A stretch of 64,000 bases of DNA, from positions 1-64,000 of the forward strand of contig JBPWQW010000008.1 of assembly GCA_051814705.1 (NCBI GenBank), read 5' to 3'. Under the pieces are notes generated by a model. The model searched no databases. It was not told the DNA's origin and saw only the letters and a list, made by a program, of their open reading frames with translations. Made by a program: the position numbers and the translations under genes. Source of the stretch: Geojedonia sp051814705 (GTDB taxonomy: Bacteria; Bacteroidota; Bacteroidia; Flavobacteriales; Flavobacteriaceae). This document shows positions 54,399-63,984 of the stretch, piece by piece. The number at the start of each line of letters is the position of its first letter. The first letter of the stretch is position 1.

Positions 54399-54851
54399 AT
54401 GGCAAAGTCGCAACAGACATTTAATAAAATTGAAAAAGAAAAAGCGCGGATAAAGAAACGCGAAGAAAAACAAAAGAAAAAAGAAGCCCGTAAGGCAGAA
54501 AACAAAGACAGTTCAAAAGGCATCCAATTTGCCTATGTCGACGCCTACGGAAATTTAACAGACACTCCCCCAAACCCAGCCGATAAAATTAAAGTAGATG
54601 CTAGTAGCATTGAAATAGGCATTCCCAAAAAAGAAGAAAGTGACGAAGTCATAGACCCTGTTCATAGAGGGAAAGTGTCATTTTTTGATTCTTCTAAAGG
54701 CTTTGGATTTATAATCGATTCCGAATCACAGGAAAAATATTTTTGCCACGTCAGTGGTCTTTTGGATGAAATCGCCGAAAATGATAAAGTATCTTTTGAA
54801 TTGGAACGCGGTATGAAAGGCATGAATGCCGTTCGAGTCAAACTTGTTTAG
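54399..54851 (+). CDS. Cold-shock-domain protein with long basic N-terminus
   Basis: 150 residues. Residues of about 1-35 are Lys/Glu-rich (KIEKEKARIKKREEKQKKKEARK) and probably helical. The C-terminal about 63 residues are a cold-shock OB fold with RNP-like motifs (GKVSFFDSSKGFGFI and KYFCHVSG). It probably binds single-stranded RNA or DNA. The extension is absent from CspA and may add ribosome or RNA contacts (inference). Confidence 0.88.
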   Translation: MAKSQQTFNKIEKEKARIKKREEKQKKKEARKAENKDSSKGIQFAYVDAYGNLTDTPPNPADKIKVDASSIEIGIPKKEESDEVIDPVHRGKVSFFDSSKGFGFIIDSESQEKYFCHVSGLLDEIAENDKVSFELERGMKGMNAVRVKLV

Positions 54852-55068
54852 CCTTCATTTTTAATTCTTCAGAACATAGAAATAGTCAATATGAATATTA
54901 GTATCTGAGCTGGCTATTCCACAGGATTTCCAATACAAATCGTAGGATTCATACGCCATCGCAACAGGTTTATTCAGCTATAGTGTTGACATAGTTCAAG
55001 ATAGATTCAGCACTAAAAAATTGTCTTACTTTTTTTTGTTTCCCAAAATATAATCGTATTTAAATATG

Positions 55069-55076
55069 TAATTTTG
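55069..55076 (+). promoter_or_regulatory. -7 element of the first EamA gene
   Basis: TAATTTTGCACC matches TAnnTTTG fully and lies 18 bases before the ATG; the -33 TTG is not well placed. Confidence 0.45.
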
Positions 55077-55093
55077 CACCGTAAATAAATACT

Positions 55094-56014
55094 ATGGCAA
55101 TCCCCCGTTCTAAAGGTCTTATCATTTTAGCGTTTTTCGCTATTTATGTCATTTGGGGTTCAACCTATCTTCTAAACAAAATTGTAGTGACTGAAGTGGC
55201 ACCGCTACTGTTGGCCTCCATTCGGTTTTTAACTGCGGGTGCTATTATTGTAATCATAGCCTATTTTATGAAACTTCAATTAAAGGTGAGTTCAAAACAA
55301 TTGGTCAATTGTATTATAGCAGGTTTTTTGTTTTTAGGATTTGGTAATGGCTTATTTGTGTGGGCTTTAAAATATGTAGACAGCGGATTTGCCGCTTTAG
55401 AAGCTGCAACGCAGCCCTTGTTTGTGATTTTGTTAATGCGAATGATTCATGGTCATAAAATAAAATCGCGATCGTTGTTTGGCATTGTTTTGGGCATTCT
55501 CGGAATGTACCTCTTGATAAGTCAGGAAGGTTTAACGGTTAATGAAGATAGTACTCTGGGAATTGTCATGATTTTAATCTGTGTAATAAGTTGGAGCTAT
55601 GCCAGTATTTTTGTCTCCAAAGCCGATTTGCCATCCAGCTTTTTTGTCAGTACGGCCTATCAAATGTTGGCCGCTGGTTTTATATTATTCGCTGCTAGTT
55701 TTTTTATAAACGAACCTTGGTTAGCTCCAACAAACTGGAGTGTTTCAGCACAATGGGCCATGATTTTACTCATCGTTTTCGGGAGTATTGTTGCTTTTAC
55801 TGCATTCAATTATTTACTTAAAGTGGTCTCTACCGAAAAGGTGTCCACTTCTGCTTTTGTAAATCCGGTCATTGCGCTTTTATTGGGCTGGTATATTTTG
55901 GATGAGCATATCAGTTTCCAATCTATTATCGCAGCAAGTATTCTTTTAACAGGCGTGTATTTTATCAATTCCAAGAAAAAATTTGTAACCTTTTCACGGT
56001 TTTCAAAGAAATAA
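55094..56014 (+). CDS. EamA-family DMT transporter
   Basis: 306 residues with ten predicted membrane helices in two EamA repeats (YVIWGSTYLLNKIV in the first, ISWSYASIFVSKADLPSSFF opening the second). It belongs to the drug/metabolite transporter superfamily, whose members export amino acids, metabolites or drugs. The substrate is unknown. It lies just before the S9 peptidase, and another EamA protein lies just after it. Confidence 0.88.
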   Translation: MAIPRSKGLIILAFFAIYVIWGSTYLLNKIVVTEVAPLLLASIRFLTAGAIIVIIAYFMKLQLKVSSKQLVNCIIAGFLFLGFGNGLFVWALKYVDSGFAALEAATQPLFVILLMRMIHGHKIKSRSLFGIVLGILGMYLLISQEGLTVNEDSTLGIVMILICVISWSYASIFVSKADLPSSFFVSTAYQMLAAGFILFAASFFINEPWLAPTNWSVSAQWAMILLIVFGSIVAFTAFNYLLKVVSTEKVSTSAFVNPVIALLLGWYILDEHISFQSIIAASILLTGVYFINSKKKFVTFSRFSKK

Positions 56015-56049
56015 TAGTTTTTTTAATCATTTTGGCCTGTTCTTACCAA

Positions 56050-56077
56050 TTGGTTAGAATTATAGATTATAATTTTG
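56050..56077 (+). promoter_or_regulatory. Promoter of the S9 peptidase gene
   Basis: TTG at 56050-56052, a 17-base spacer and TAATTTTG at 56070-56077, a full match to the Bacteroidota consensus, about 30 bases before the ATG. Confidence 0.7.
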
Positions 56078-56109
56078 GCTATATTTAAGCCTTAAAAAAC
56101 CACAAATTC

Positions 56110-58905
56110 ATGAAACTCTATTTTACCGCACTGCTTCTTGTTTTTTCAATTTCAATTTTTGCTCAAAAAAAGGTTTTGGACCATGCCGATGTCGAACTCT
56201 GGAACAGCATTAAAGACGAAGCCATTTCACCCAACGGCAATTTTGTAGTCTACAATGTTCAAAAAGACAATTCCGATAGCCACTTAATTTTAAAAGATGC
56301 TCAAGGGTTGACCATTTTTGAATACGAAAGAGCGAGCAAAGGCCAATTTTCATACGATTCCAACCGATTAATCTTTACCATAAAACCCCTTAAGGACAGC
56401 ATCGATGCGATGCAGCGTCGTAAAATTAAGAAGGACAAACTACCTAAAGATTCATTGGGAATTTATGATATAACGACAAAAGCGCTCACAAAACTCCCTA
56501 ACCTTAAATCCTATACTTTACCTGAAAAATGGTCGGGCTATGTTGCGTATTATTCCGAAGATTTTAAAGAAGACAAGAAAACTTCTGAAGAAGATTCCAC
56601 TGTAGTTAAAACAGATGCAAAGAAGAAAGCAAAAAAAGTAGGGAAACATAATGGATACCATCTGGTACTCCGCAATTTGCTTACCCAAAAGCAAGACACG
56701 TTTAAGTTTGCAACCCAGTACACCTTTGCCAAACGTGCCAAACGCTTTTCATTTGCAACAACTGGTGAGGATAAAGACGCTGATGCTGGGGTTTTTGTAT
56801 TAAATTTAGAAACTAATGCTTTAACCAATATTCAAGCGGCGAAAAAGGGGAAATATGAACAGTTGCAGTTTAGTGAATCGGGTAAGCGACTTGGGTTTAT
56901 TGCCGATTTGGATTCTACAAAAGTTCAAATAAGACCCAACGAATTGTATAGCTGGCAAGAAGGGGATAAGCTGGCCAAAAAGCTTTTGGATCAGGACTCC
57001 GCACCAAAAGGTTATTTGGTGTCATCAGATGGTGTGATACGGTTCTCTAAAGATGAAACCAAATTGTATTTTGGATTGCGAAAACCTCCTGTAGTTCAGG
57101 ATACGACCTTGTTAAAAGACGAAATCGTGAACGTCGAGGTTTGGACCTACAACGAGCCTAGACTCTATACAGTTCAAGAGCTTCAATTAAAAAATGATAC
57201 CATCCAATCCTTTCAGACCGTTTTTAATTTCAAATCGAATACTGTAGTGCCATTGGCGACCAAAGCCTTTCCAAATACCGACATGACGGATGATCGAAAC
57301 GCCGCTTTTGCCTTGACGAACACCTCATTGCCTTACGAACTGGAAAGCCAGTGGACAGGAAGACGTCTAAAAGATTTCACCATTGTAAACACCAATACCG
57401 GAGCTTCCAAATTGATTTTACAAAAAACGTCTTCGGCCCGCTTAAGCCCAAAAGCAAACTATGTGTATGGCTATAAAGAATTGGATAGCACTTGGTTTTC
57501 ATACCATATCGCCTCAGAAAAATATAAAGAGCTTACCAAAGGAAAACCTTTTTTTGATGAGTTGAATGATTCCCCAGATTATCCCCGTTCTTATGGTCTT
57601 GCTGGGTGGACCGATGACGATGCCTATCTGCTGCTATACGATCGTTATGATATTTGGAAAGTGAATCCCAATTCTGGTGAAGCCACAAATTTGACCAATG
57701 GAAGATCGAGTAAAACGGTCTATCGCTACTTAAAACTTGATGAGGAAGCGCAACATATCAGTTTAAAATCCAATTGGCTGCTGTCGAGCTTCAATGAAAC
57801 TACAAAGGATGCTGGTTATGCCGAATTCAATCCCAAAACTAATAAACTCAGTATTCTGGAAACCGGACCGTTCAAGTACTCGAAACCTATAAAAGCGGAA
57901 TTGAGCAACAACATCCTGTTCACAAAAGAATCGTTTAAAGATTTTCCAAATTTGAGACTTAGCAATTTGAGTTTTAAAAACCAAACGGTTTTAAGCGATG
58001 CCAATCCACAACAGGATGACTATAATTGGGGCAGCATCGAATTGGTGAACTGGACCTCTTTAGATGGACATGAATTGACAGGAATGTTGGTAAAACCAGA
58101 GAATTTTGATCCCAACAAGACCTATCCCATGATTGTCAATTTTTATGAAAGAAGCTCTGGCGACTTACATAATCACCGAGCTCCGTCGTATGGAAGGTCT
58201 ACAATCAATTATAGTTTTTATGCAAGCCGTGGGTATTTAATTTTCAATCCTGATGTAGAATACCGCATTGGTTACCCTGGTGAAAGTGCCTATAACTGTG
58301 TCATTCCTGGAATCAACTACTTGATTGAAAAAGGATTTGTGGATAAGGACAACATAGCGGCTCAAGGCCATAGTTGGGGAGGGTATCAAATAGGATATTT
58401 GGTCACCAAAACAGATATTTTTAAAGCTGCCGAAGCGGGGGCTCCAGTACCTAATATGATTAGTGCCTATGGTGGTATTCGGTGGTGGACCGGTTTGAGT
58501 AGACAATTTCAATATGAGCATACACAAAGTAGAATAGGAGGAACCCCCTGGGAATACCCTTTGCGCTACATTGAAAACTCTCCCATTTTTAATATCGATA
58601 AAATAAACACGCCCTTATTGATTATGGCTAACGATGCCGATGGTCACGTGCCTTGGTATCAGGGTATTGAGTTTTTTACAAGTCTGAGACGTTTGGGGAA
58701 ACCTTCATGGTTTTTAAACTATAATGGCGAGCCACACTGGCCTTTAAAATATCAAAACCGAAGAGATTTTAATATCAGGTTGGCACAGTTTTTTGATTAT
58801 TATCTGAAAGGAACTGAAATGCCTTTATGGATGGAACGTGGCGTTCCAGCAATTGAAAAAGGAATCCATCAAGGTTATGAATTGATAGACACTTCAAAAG
58901 AATGA
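56110..58905 (+). CDS. S9 family prolyl oligopeptidase-type peptidase (secreted)
   Basis: 931 residues. A signal peptide (MKLYFTALLLVFSISIFAQ) sends it to the envelope. A beta-propeller-like region (about 30-610) precedes the alpha/beta-hydrolase catalytic domain. The triad is Ser755 in QGHSWGGYQ, Asp844 in NDADGHVPW and His876 in GEPHWPLKY. It cleaves peptides of limited size, possibly on the Xaa side of Pro or Ala. It has its own full-match promoter. Confidence 0.92.
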   Translation: MKLYFTALLLVFSISIFAQKKVLDHADVELWNSIKDEAISPNGNFVVYNVQKDNSDSHLILKDAQGLTIFEYERASKGQFSYDSNRLIFTIKPLKDSIDAMQRRKIKKDKLPKDSLGIYDITTKALTKLPNLKSYTLPEKWSGYVAYYSEDFKEDKKTSEEDSTVVKTDAKKKAKKVGKHNGYHLVLRNLLTQKQDTFKFATQYTFAKRAKRFSFATTGEDKDADAGVFVLNLETNALTNIQAAKKGKYEQLQFSESGKRLGFIADLDSTKVQIRPNELYSWQEGDKLAKKLLDQDSAPKGYLVSSDGVIRFSKDETKLYFGLRKPPVVQDTTLLKDEIVNVEVWTYNEPRLYTVQELQLKNDTIQSFQTVFNFKSNTVVPLATKAFPNTDMTDDRNAAFALTNTSLPYELESQWTGRRLKDFTIVNTNTGASKLILQKTSSARLSPKANYVYGYKELDSTWFSYHIASEKYKELTKGKPFFDELNDSPDYPRSYGLAGWTDDDAYLLLYDRYDIWKVNPNSGEATNLTNGRSSKTVYRYLKLDEEAQHISLKSNWLLSSFNETTKDAGYAEFNPKTNKLSILETGPFKYSKPIKAELSNNILFTKESFKDFPNLRLSNLSFKNQTVLSDANPQQDDYNWGSIELVNWTSLDGHELTGMLVKPENFDPNKTYPMIVNFYERSSGDLHNHRAPSYGRSTINYSFYASRGYLIFNPDVEYRIGYPGESAYNCVIPGINYLIEKGFVDKDNIAAQGHSWGGYQIGYLVTKTDIFKAAEAGAPVPNMISAYGGIRWWTGLSRQFQYEHTQSRIGGTPWEYPLRYIENSPIFNIDKINTPLLIMANDADGHVPWYQGIEFFTSLRRLGKPSWFLNYNGEPHWPLKYQNRRDFNIRLAQFFDYYLKGTEMPLWMERGVPAIEKGIHQGYELIDTSKE

Positions 58906-58983
58906 CAGTTAACTAAGTAGGGTGCAGGATTTGATCATTTTAATTAAAAGGTTCAGATTTCCAAAAATGACAACATAAAGCTC

Positions 58984-59835
58984 ATGACTATTAACAATAC
59001 TATAAAGTTCATGGTCATAAGCTCCCTGTCGTTTACTGGCATGAATATCAGCGTAAAATACCTTGTCGATATCAATGCCTTTCAACTGGTGTTTTTCAGA
59101 TCGGCAAGCTCCTTGGTTTTTACCTTGAGTTTTCTGATAAAGAGTCGAATTCCAATTCTGGGCAACAATAGAAAGTTGATGGTTTTACGAGGACTTGCAG
59201 GAGTCGCGTCTATGGCGTTTTTCTTTATGTCCATAAAGTATTTACCGGTTGCCACAGCGGTGTCCTTACGCTATATCGCTCCAATATTTGCCGCCATATT
59301 TGCCGTGCTTTTACTTAGAGAACAAACCAGGCCAATACAATGGCTGTTTTTTACCATGTCCTTTTTTGGCGTTTTAATCATGAAGGGCTTCGATGAGCAT
59401 GTGGATACCTACGGATTGATATTGGTCTTAATCGCTGCGGTTTTTAGTGGCTTGGTTTATATCATCATCAGTAAAATTGGAACAGGTGACCACCCTGTTG
59501 TGGTCGTTAATTATTTTATGATCATTGCCACGCTTGTTGGCGGACTTTTGTCCATAAGCAACTGGAAAACACCAGAGGGTATCGAATGGGTGTTGCTACT
59601 GAGTCTAGGTGTTTTTGGCTATTTTGGACAGGTTTATATGACCAAAGCATTTCAAACGGCTGAAACCAACCAAGTGGCGCCTTTAAAATACTTGGAAGTT
59701 GTTTTTACTTTGGTGTTTGGCCTCTTGTGGTTTGACGAAATCTATACCATTTGGAGTATACTGGGCATCGCCTTAATTATTGGAGGCCTAATCCTCAATG
59801 TGCTCTATAAATCAAAATCCAAAACCAATATATAA
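58984..59835 (+). CDS. EamA-family DMT transporter (second)
   Basis: 283 residues with about ten membrane helices and two EamA halves (SFTGMNISVKYLVDINAFQLVFFRS first; SGLVYIIISKIGTGDHPVVVVNYF opening the second). It is not a close copy of the EamA protein at 55094-56014. Export of metabolites is likely but the substrate is unknown. Confidence 0.88.
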   Translation: MTINNTIKFMVISSLSFTGMNISVKYLVDINAFQLVFFRSASSLVFTLSFLIKSRIPILGNNRKLMVLRGLAGVASMAFFFMSIKYLPVATAVSLRYIAPIFAAIFAVLLLREQTRPIQWLFFTMSFFGVLIMKGFDEHVDTYGLILVLIAAVFSGLVYIIISKIGTGDHPVVVVNYFMIIATLVGGLLSISNWKTPEGIEWVLLLSLGVFGYFGQVYMTKAFQTAETNQVAPLKYLEVVFTLVFGLLWFDEIYTIWSILGIALIIGGLILNVLYKSKSKTNI

Positions 59836-59864
59836 GCTAAGTACTACTGCTTAAAAACCTAATT

Positions 59865-62099
59865 TTATTTTATAAATTTAGAGGTCAAGGTGTTTACAAA
59901 CAAGATATTTCCAATATTATCATAGCCTTGAAAAAGCTCAATACTTTTATCAGATTTGATCATACCTTCATGAAAACCAATAAGGGTTAAATCGGCATCT
60001 TGTGAATGATCGTTGATCAAATCCAACCTGCTCTTGCCTTCATCTAAAGGTAAAACCATGATATTATTGGCCGAAATGGGCAAACGACCACTTGAGGTTA
60101 GTTGAATTAAATTTTCTTGTTCTTGTTTTAAACTTTCTTTAGGGAAGGTTGCAAAAATCTTGATTTGACCTTTTTTCCAATCCGAGTGTCCCAATATGAT
60201 ATAGGACAGCAAGATCATAAGACTTGCATTTTCATAATCGTTTTTATTGATCCAAACATGAATGTCTTTTTTATAGCCAAAGCCTTTATCAGAAGTAGCC
60301 AATATACAGAGGTCGTATTTGGCTGTTTTGATCACACTGTAATTGTCAATAACATTCGTGAGCCATTCGTGTTCTCCTTTTTTATATTCAAAAAGCATCA
60401 TATTATTGGGTTGACCGGATATACCAGGCAACTGAATGGCTTGTACAATCGCGGATGTATTAGAAGGCGCGATAAGGGTTTCCAAATACACATTGGAATG
60501 ACTCGATGATGCTATTTTGATCAACTTATCCAATTTTGTTTCCGCTCGTAGTTTGGACTCTTTCGAAAAATAATCCTTCTCAAAATGAATATAGGTTCCA
60601 AATCCATAACGATGAGAGATCCATTTCATCATTTCCAAAGCGCTATACCGCTCAAAACTATCTCTTGATAAACACAAAATTGCTGGTCGCCAATCCTCTT
60701 CGGTATTATCTTTTTCAGCCTTTTGTAAAAAGACCTGAATCGTTCTGCTAAATTGATGGATTACCCCTTGAAAAATATTAGCCATTCCCTTTTTAGTATC
60801 GCTCTTCGCCGAAATATAAAAATACAACAGGACCATGAGTGTAATGGCTGCTATAGCATAGGGCGTGTTAATTTTAAACATTAAATAAACACACATAATG
60901 GCGCCTAATAAGGATAAATACCATTTCGATTTAAAAGAAGGTCTGTAGGATGGGTCAGCTGCAAAATGTTGCATAAAGGAAATTAAACACAGTGACCCAT
61001 AGGTTACCATAAAAAACATAGAGATGATCTCGGCTACGGCATTGACATCACCCATGAGTACAAAAACTAAAGCAATAATACTCGTTAAAATGGTGGCATT
61101 TCTAGGTTCATTATTTTTTTTAGCGCCCTTGGACACCCAAAAATTTACAAGTCTGTTGGGGAACACCTTATCCCCACCAATGGCCTGTAAGGTTCTGGGA
61201 GCGACCATAAAAGAGCCCAATGCCGACGATATGGTAGCCGCCGCCAAACCTATAGGGATAATAGGCCCCCAAAGTGCTATTTTACCCATAATTAATTGGT
61301 CATTTATCAAATCTTGCGGACTTGCTGACGAGGCTAACTTATAAGCTATAAAAATATAAATGATCATACCTATTACGGTTGCACCCAAGGTTCCAAGCGG
61401 AATTGACTTTTTTGGGTCTTTTAAATCCCCAGATAAACCAACACCAGCGGTCATCCCCGTAAAGGCAGGAAAGATAATGGCAAATACATAAAAGAACCCT
61501 TTGTCCGAGCCCATCCCTTTAAATAATTGAGTGCTATCAAAAACCTCTGAGTAGGAGGTGGACCCTAAAAAAAACAGCACTAAAGACACCCCCAGTATCG
61601 CTACCACAATATACAAGGCCTTCATACCCAAATCGGCGCCTTTGGTCACCATTAACCAGATGAGCAATAACAGAGCAGGAATGGTAAACAATCGGTTGTC
61701 GTAAAGAACATATCCAAATTGGGATTCTACCCAAGGCTTGATCGCATCAAAAGCCTCACCAAAGGCAATGACATAAAAAGCCACGCTGATAGCCTGCGAC
61801 AAATACAAGGTGATTCCAATGGCAGCGCCAATATTAACGCCAAAAGACCGTGAAATAATGAAATATTCACCACCCCCTTCAACTTTTTGATTGGTGGCTA
61901 TTTCGGCCAAAGCCATCGCTGTTGATATGGTGACAATATGACCAATAAAAATAATCAATAAGGCGCCGGTAAAACCAACGGAACCCACCGCAAATCCAAA
62001 GCGCAAAAACATGACCGCACCCAAGATGGTTGATATTGCCGTTAAAAAAACGGGTAGTGTGCCAAAATTGGCTTTGATTGATGAAAGTGAATTGCTCAT
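59865..62099 (-). CDS. SLC12-like (cation-chloride cotransporter family) APC permease
   Basis: 744 residues. About twelve membrane helices (residues 15-430) show the APC fold with the SLC12 pattern: TAISTILGAVMFLRFGFAVG, VEGGGEYFIISRSFG, IFPAFTGMTAGVGLSGDLKDP and SALGSFMVAPRTLQA. A cytosolic C-terminal domain of about 280 residues has a universal-stress-like pattern (LCLSRDSFERYSALEMMKWIS, HSQDADLTLIGFHEGM). Bacterial relatives are annotated as amino acid permeases or Na-K-Cl-type carriers; the substrate is inferred to be ions or amino acids. Lies beside an MscS channel gene. Confidence 0.86.
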   Translation of the reverse strand: MSNSLSSIKANFGTLPVFLTAISTILGAVMFLRFGFAVGSVGFTGALLIIFIGHIVTISTAMALAEIATNQKVEGGGEYFIISRSFGVNIGAAIGITLYLSQAISVAFYVIAFGEAFDAIKPWVESQFGYVLYDNRLFTIPALLLLIWLMVTKGADLGMKALYIVVAILGVSLVLFFLGSTSYSEVFDSTQLFKGMGSDKGFFYVFAIIFPAFTGMTAGVGLSGDLKDPKKSIPLGTLGATVIGMIIYIFIAYKLASSASPQDLINDQLIMGKIALWGPIIPIGLAAATISSALGSFMVAPRTLQAIGGDKVFPNRLVNFWVSKGAKKNNEPRNATILTSIIALVFVLMGDVNAVAEIISMFFMVTYGSLCLISFMQHFAADPSYRPSFKSKWYLSLLGAIMCVYLMFKINTPYAIAAITLMVLLYFYISAKSDTKKGMANIFQGVIHQFSRTIQVFLQKAEKDNTEEDWRPAILCLSRDSFERYSALEMMKWISHRYGFGTYIHFEKDYFSKESKLRAETKLDKLIKIASSSHSNVYLETLIAPSNTSAIVQAIQLPGISGQPNNMMLFEYKKGEHEWLTNVIDNYSVIKTAKYDLCILATSDKGFGYKKDIHVWINKNDYENASLMILLSYIILGHSDWKKGQIKIFATFPKESLKQEQENLIQLTSSGRLPISANNIMVLPLDEGKSRLDLINDHSQDADLTLIGFHEGMIKSDKSIELFQGYDNIGNILFVNTLTSKFIK

Positions 62100-62245
62100 T
62101 ATTAAAAGTTAGTTAATTAACGGCCTACAATTGTCAAATTTAATAATTAAGCCATCAAAATACATTTTTTTTATTTTTATTTCATTTCTATAAAATATAG
62201 CCCTGACTTCAATAAATTTGTTATACCTTTTATTTTTTATAAGCC

Positions 62246-63076
62246 ATGGAACTGATTAAAGATATACTAAACTACGAAATCTTTCATTACGCAAATTATT
62301 CCTTAAAGATTAGCAAGCTCGTTATTATTTTGTTAATCTTATTACTAACACGTGTGGCGTTATGGCTTATAAAAAAGGGCTTATCCACTAAACGATTTAG
62401 TAAAGTGGATGCTGGGACTACCTATGCACTGTATCAGATCATAAAATATATCATTTGGATCTTAGTCATTGGTATCGTTTTAGAATCCGTAGGCGTTAGA
62501 GTAACCTTATTATTGGCGGGTTCAGCCGCTTTATTGGTTGGTGTTGGGCTTGGCTTACAGCAAACCTTCAATGATATCATTTCTGGGATCATCTTACTGT
62601 CTGAGCGGTCCATAAAAATTAACGATGTTCTTGAAATTGACGGTGATGTTGTGAAAATCCAAGGTATAGGTTTAAGAACTTCAAAAGCTTTAAATACCGA
62701 TGATATCTCCATCATCATCCCCAATTCATTAATTACCACTTCTAAGGTGATCAACTGGAGCCATCAATCCAAACGGACTCGTTTTAGAATTGATGTAGGG
62801 GTTGCTTACGGCTCTAATGTCGATTTAGTGATTAAAATATTGGAGGAGAGTGCTAAAGCCTATCCGGATATTGGCGTGAAAGATGCGGTAGAGGCGCGCC
62901 TATCTAGTTTTGGTGCCTCATCACTGGATTTTCAATTGTTGTTTTTTAGTAAAAATATATTTAGGATTAACAAGGTCAAGAGTGATATTCGCCGAATTAT
63001 TTGTCAGAAATTTGATGAAAACCAGATCGTTATTGCCTTTCCACAATTGGACGTTCATCTGAAACCCAATTCCTGA
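62246..63076 (+). CDS. MscS-family small-conductance mechanosensitive channel
   Basis: 276 residues. Two or three membrane helices (about 20-115) end in the pore helix AALLVGVGLGLQQTFNDIISGIILL, followed by the beta domain (EIDGDVVKIQGIGLRTSKALNTDDISIIIPNSLI) and a C-terminal alpha/beta domain. It opens under membrane tension to release solutes. The divergent SLC12-like gene is next to it. Confidence 0.93.
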   Translation: MELIKDILNYEIFHYANYSLKISKLVIILLILLLTRVALWLIKKGLSTKRFSKVDAGTTYALYQIIKYIIWILVIGIVLESVGVRVTLLLAGSAALLVGVGLGLQQTFNDIISGIILLSERSIKINDVLEIDGDVVKIQGIGLRTSKALNTDDISIIIPNSLITTSKVINWSHQSKRTRFRIDVGVAYGSNVDLVIKILEESAKAYPDIGVKDAVEARLSSFGASSLDFQLLFFSKNIFRINKVKSDIRRIICQKFDENQIVIAFPQLDVHLKPNS

Positions 63077-63108
63077 GGTTCATAAAACTAAAAAACAACC
63101 TAACCTCC

Positions 63109-63984
63109 TTATTGAAAACCAATGGTTTTTAATCCTTGGTGGCTTATTTTAATAGCTTCAAGAGGGCTCATGCCAAAGGTTTGGTCTTGTTCCACCATAT
63201 AATAACGCATCCCCGAACGGTCTTTTTGGGCGAGAATGTTAGCAAAATCAATTTGACCAGTTCCCACAGGAGCAAATCTCCCTTGCTCATCCATGTCCTT
63301 GACATGCCATATTTTAAAACGTCCTGGATAGGTTTCAAAATAAGCTAAAGGATCTGCACCAGCTTTCGTAACCCAATACAAATCCATCTGAAAATTGACA
63401 AAGTCAGGATTGGTATGCGCTAACAAATAGTCGATGGGTACAATGCCATCCTGATCGGTTTTGAACTCAAAATCGTGGTTATGATACAAGAGTTGTAACC
63501 CTGCGTTTTTGCACTTTTCGCCAAGAGTATTCAAGATGTTGGCCAAGTTTTCGGCACCACCAGTCATGCTCATTGTACTTGTGGAATTATCATACCTAAA
63601 CAGTCCCATAGGAGGCACCGGAATCACAAAATAACGAAACCCAGCCGCTTTAACATCAGCAATCATGGCATCGGCATTGTCTAAGGTTACCGATCCTTGA
63701 TGGGTACTTATAGGTGATAATCCCAGCTCATCAAGAAGGGCTTTAAATTCTTTAGGCGACAGGTTATAAAATGTCCCATCGTTATAACCCGCAGCTTCTA
63801 TATAGGCATATCCCGCATCGGCAACAGCTTGAAGCGTGCCTTTGGCATCTACCGCCATAGCATCCCGAACCGTATACAATGCCAAACCCCCAAAGGATTC
63901 TTGGGCTAGACTCTGAAAACTCATGACTACTAAAAGAACAAGACTCACAACTTTTGACTGAAACGTGATAGTTGAATGTGACAT
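63109..63984 (-). CDS. Secreted sugar phosphate isomerase/epimerase-like TIM-barrel protein
   Basis: 291 residues. A signal peptide (cleavage near LAQ, residue 27) is unusual for the family, so the protein should act in the periplasm. The xylose-isomerase-like TIM barrel shows GGLALYTVRDAM, GYAYIEAAGYNDGTFYNLSPKEF, LLYHNHDFEF and KIWHVKDMD, with metal-ligand type His/Glu/Asp residues. Exported Bacteroidota members are thought to act on sugar derivatives; the substrate is unknown. The start is 16 bases from the window end. Confidence 0.88.
   Translation of the reverse strand: MSHSTITFQSKVVSLVLLVVMSFQSLAQESFGGLALYTVRDAMAVDAKGTLQAVADAGYAYIEAAGYNDGTFYNLSPKEFKALLDELGLSPISTHQGSVTLDNADAMIADVKAAGFRYFVIPVPPMGLFRYDNSTSTMSMTGGAENLANILNTLGEKCKNAGLQLLYHNHDFEFKTDQDGIVPIDYLLAHTNPDFVNFQMDLYWVTKAGADPLAYFETYPGRFKIWHVKDMDEQGRFAPVGTGQIDFANILAQKDRSGMRYYMVEQDQTFGMSPLEAIKISHQGLKTIGFQ

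Noticed and set aside
49870..54851. Defence island (SLATT-like protein, helicase, small genes close together)
   Set aside because: No nuclease, methylase, cyclase, SLOG or toxin-antitoxin genes; Hsp20, a RadD-like helicase and CSD protein fit ordinary stress and repair roles.
54852..55068. Search for a riboswitch or small gene before the EamA transporter
   Set aside because: No stable structured motif or plausible frame was recognised, only the -7 element near the gene.
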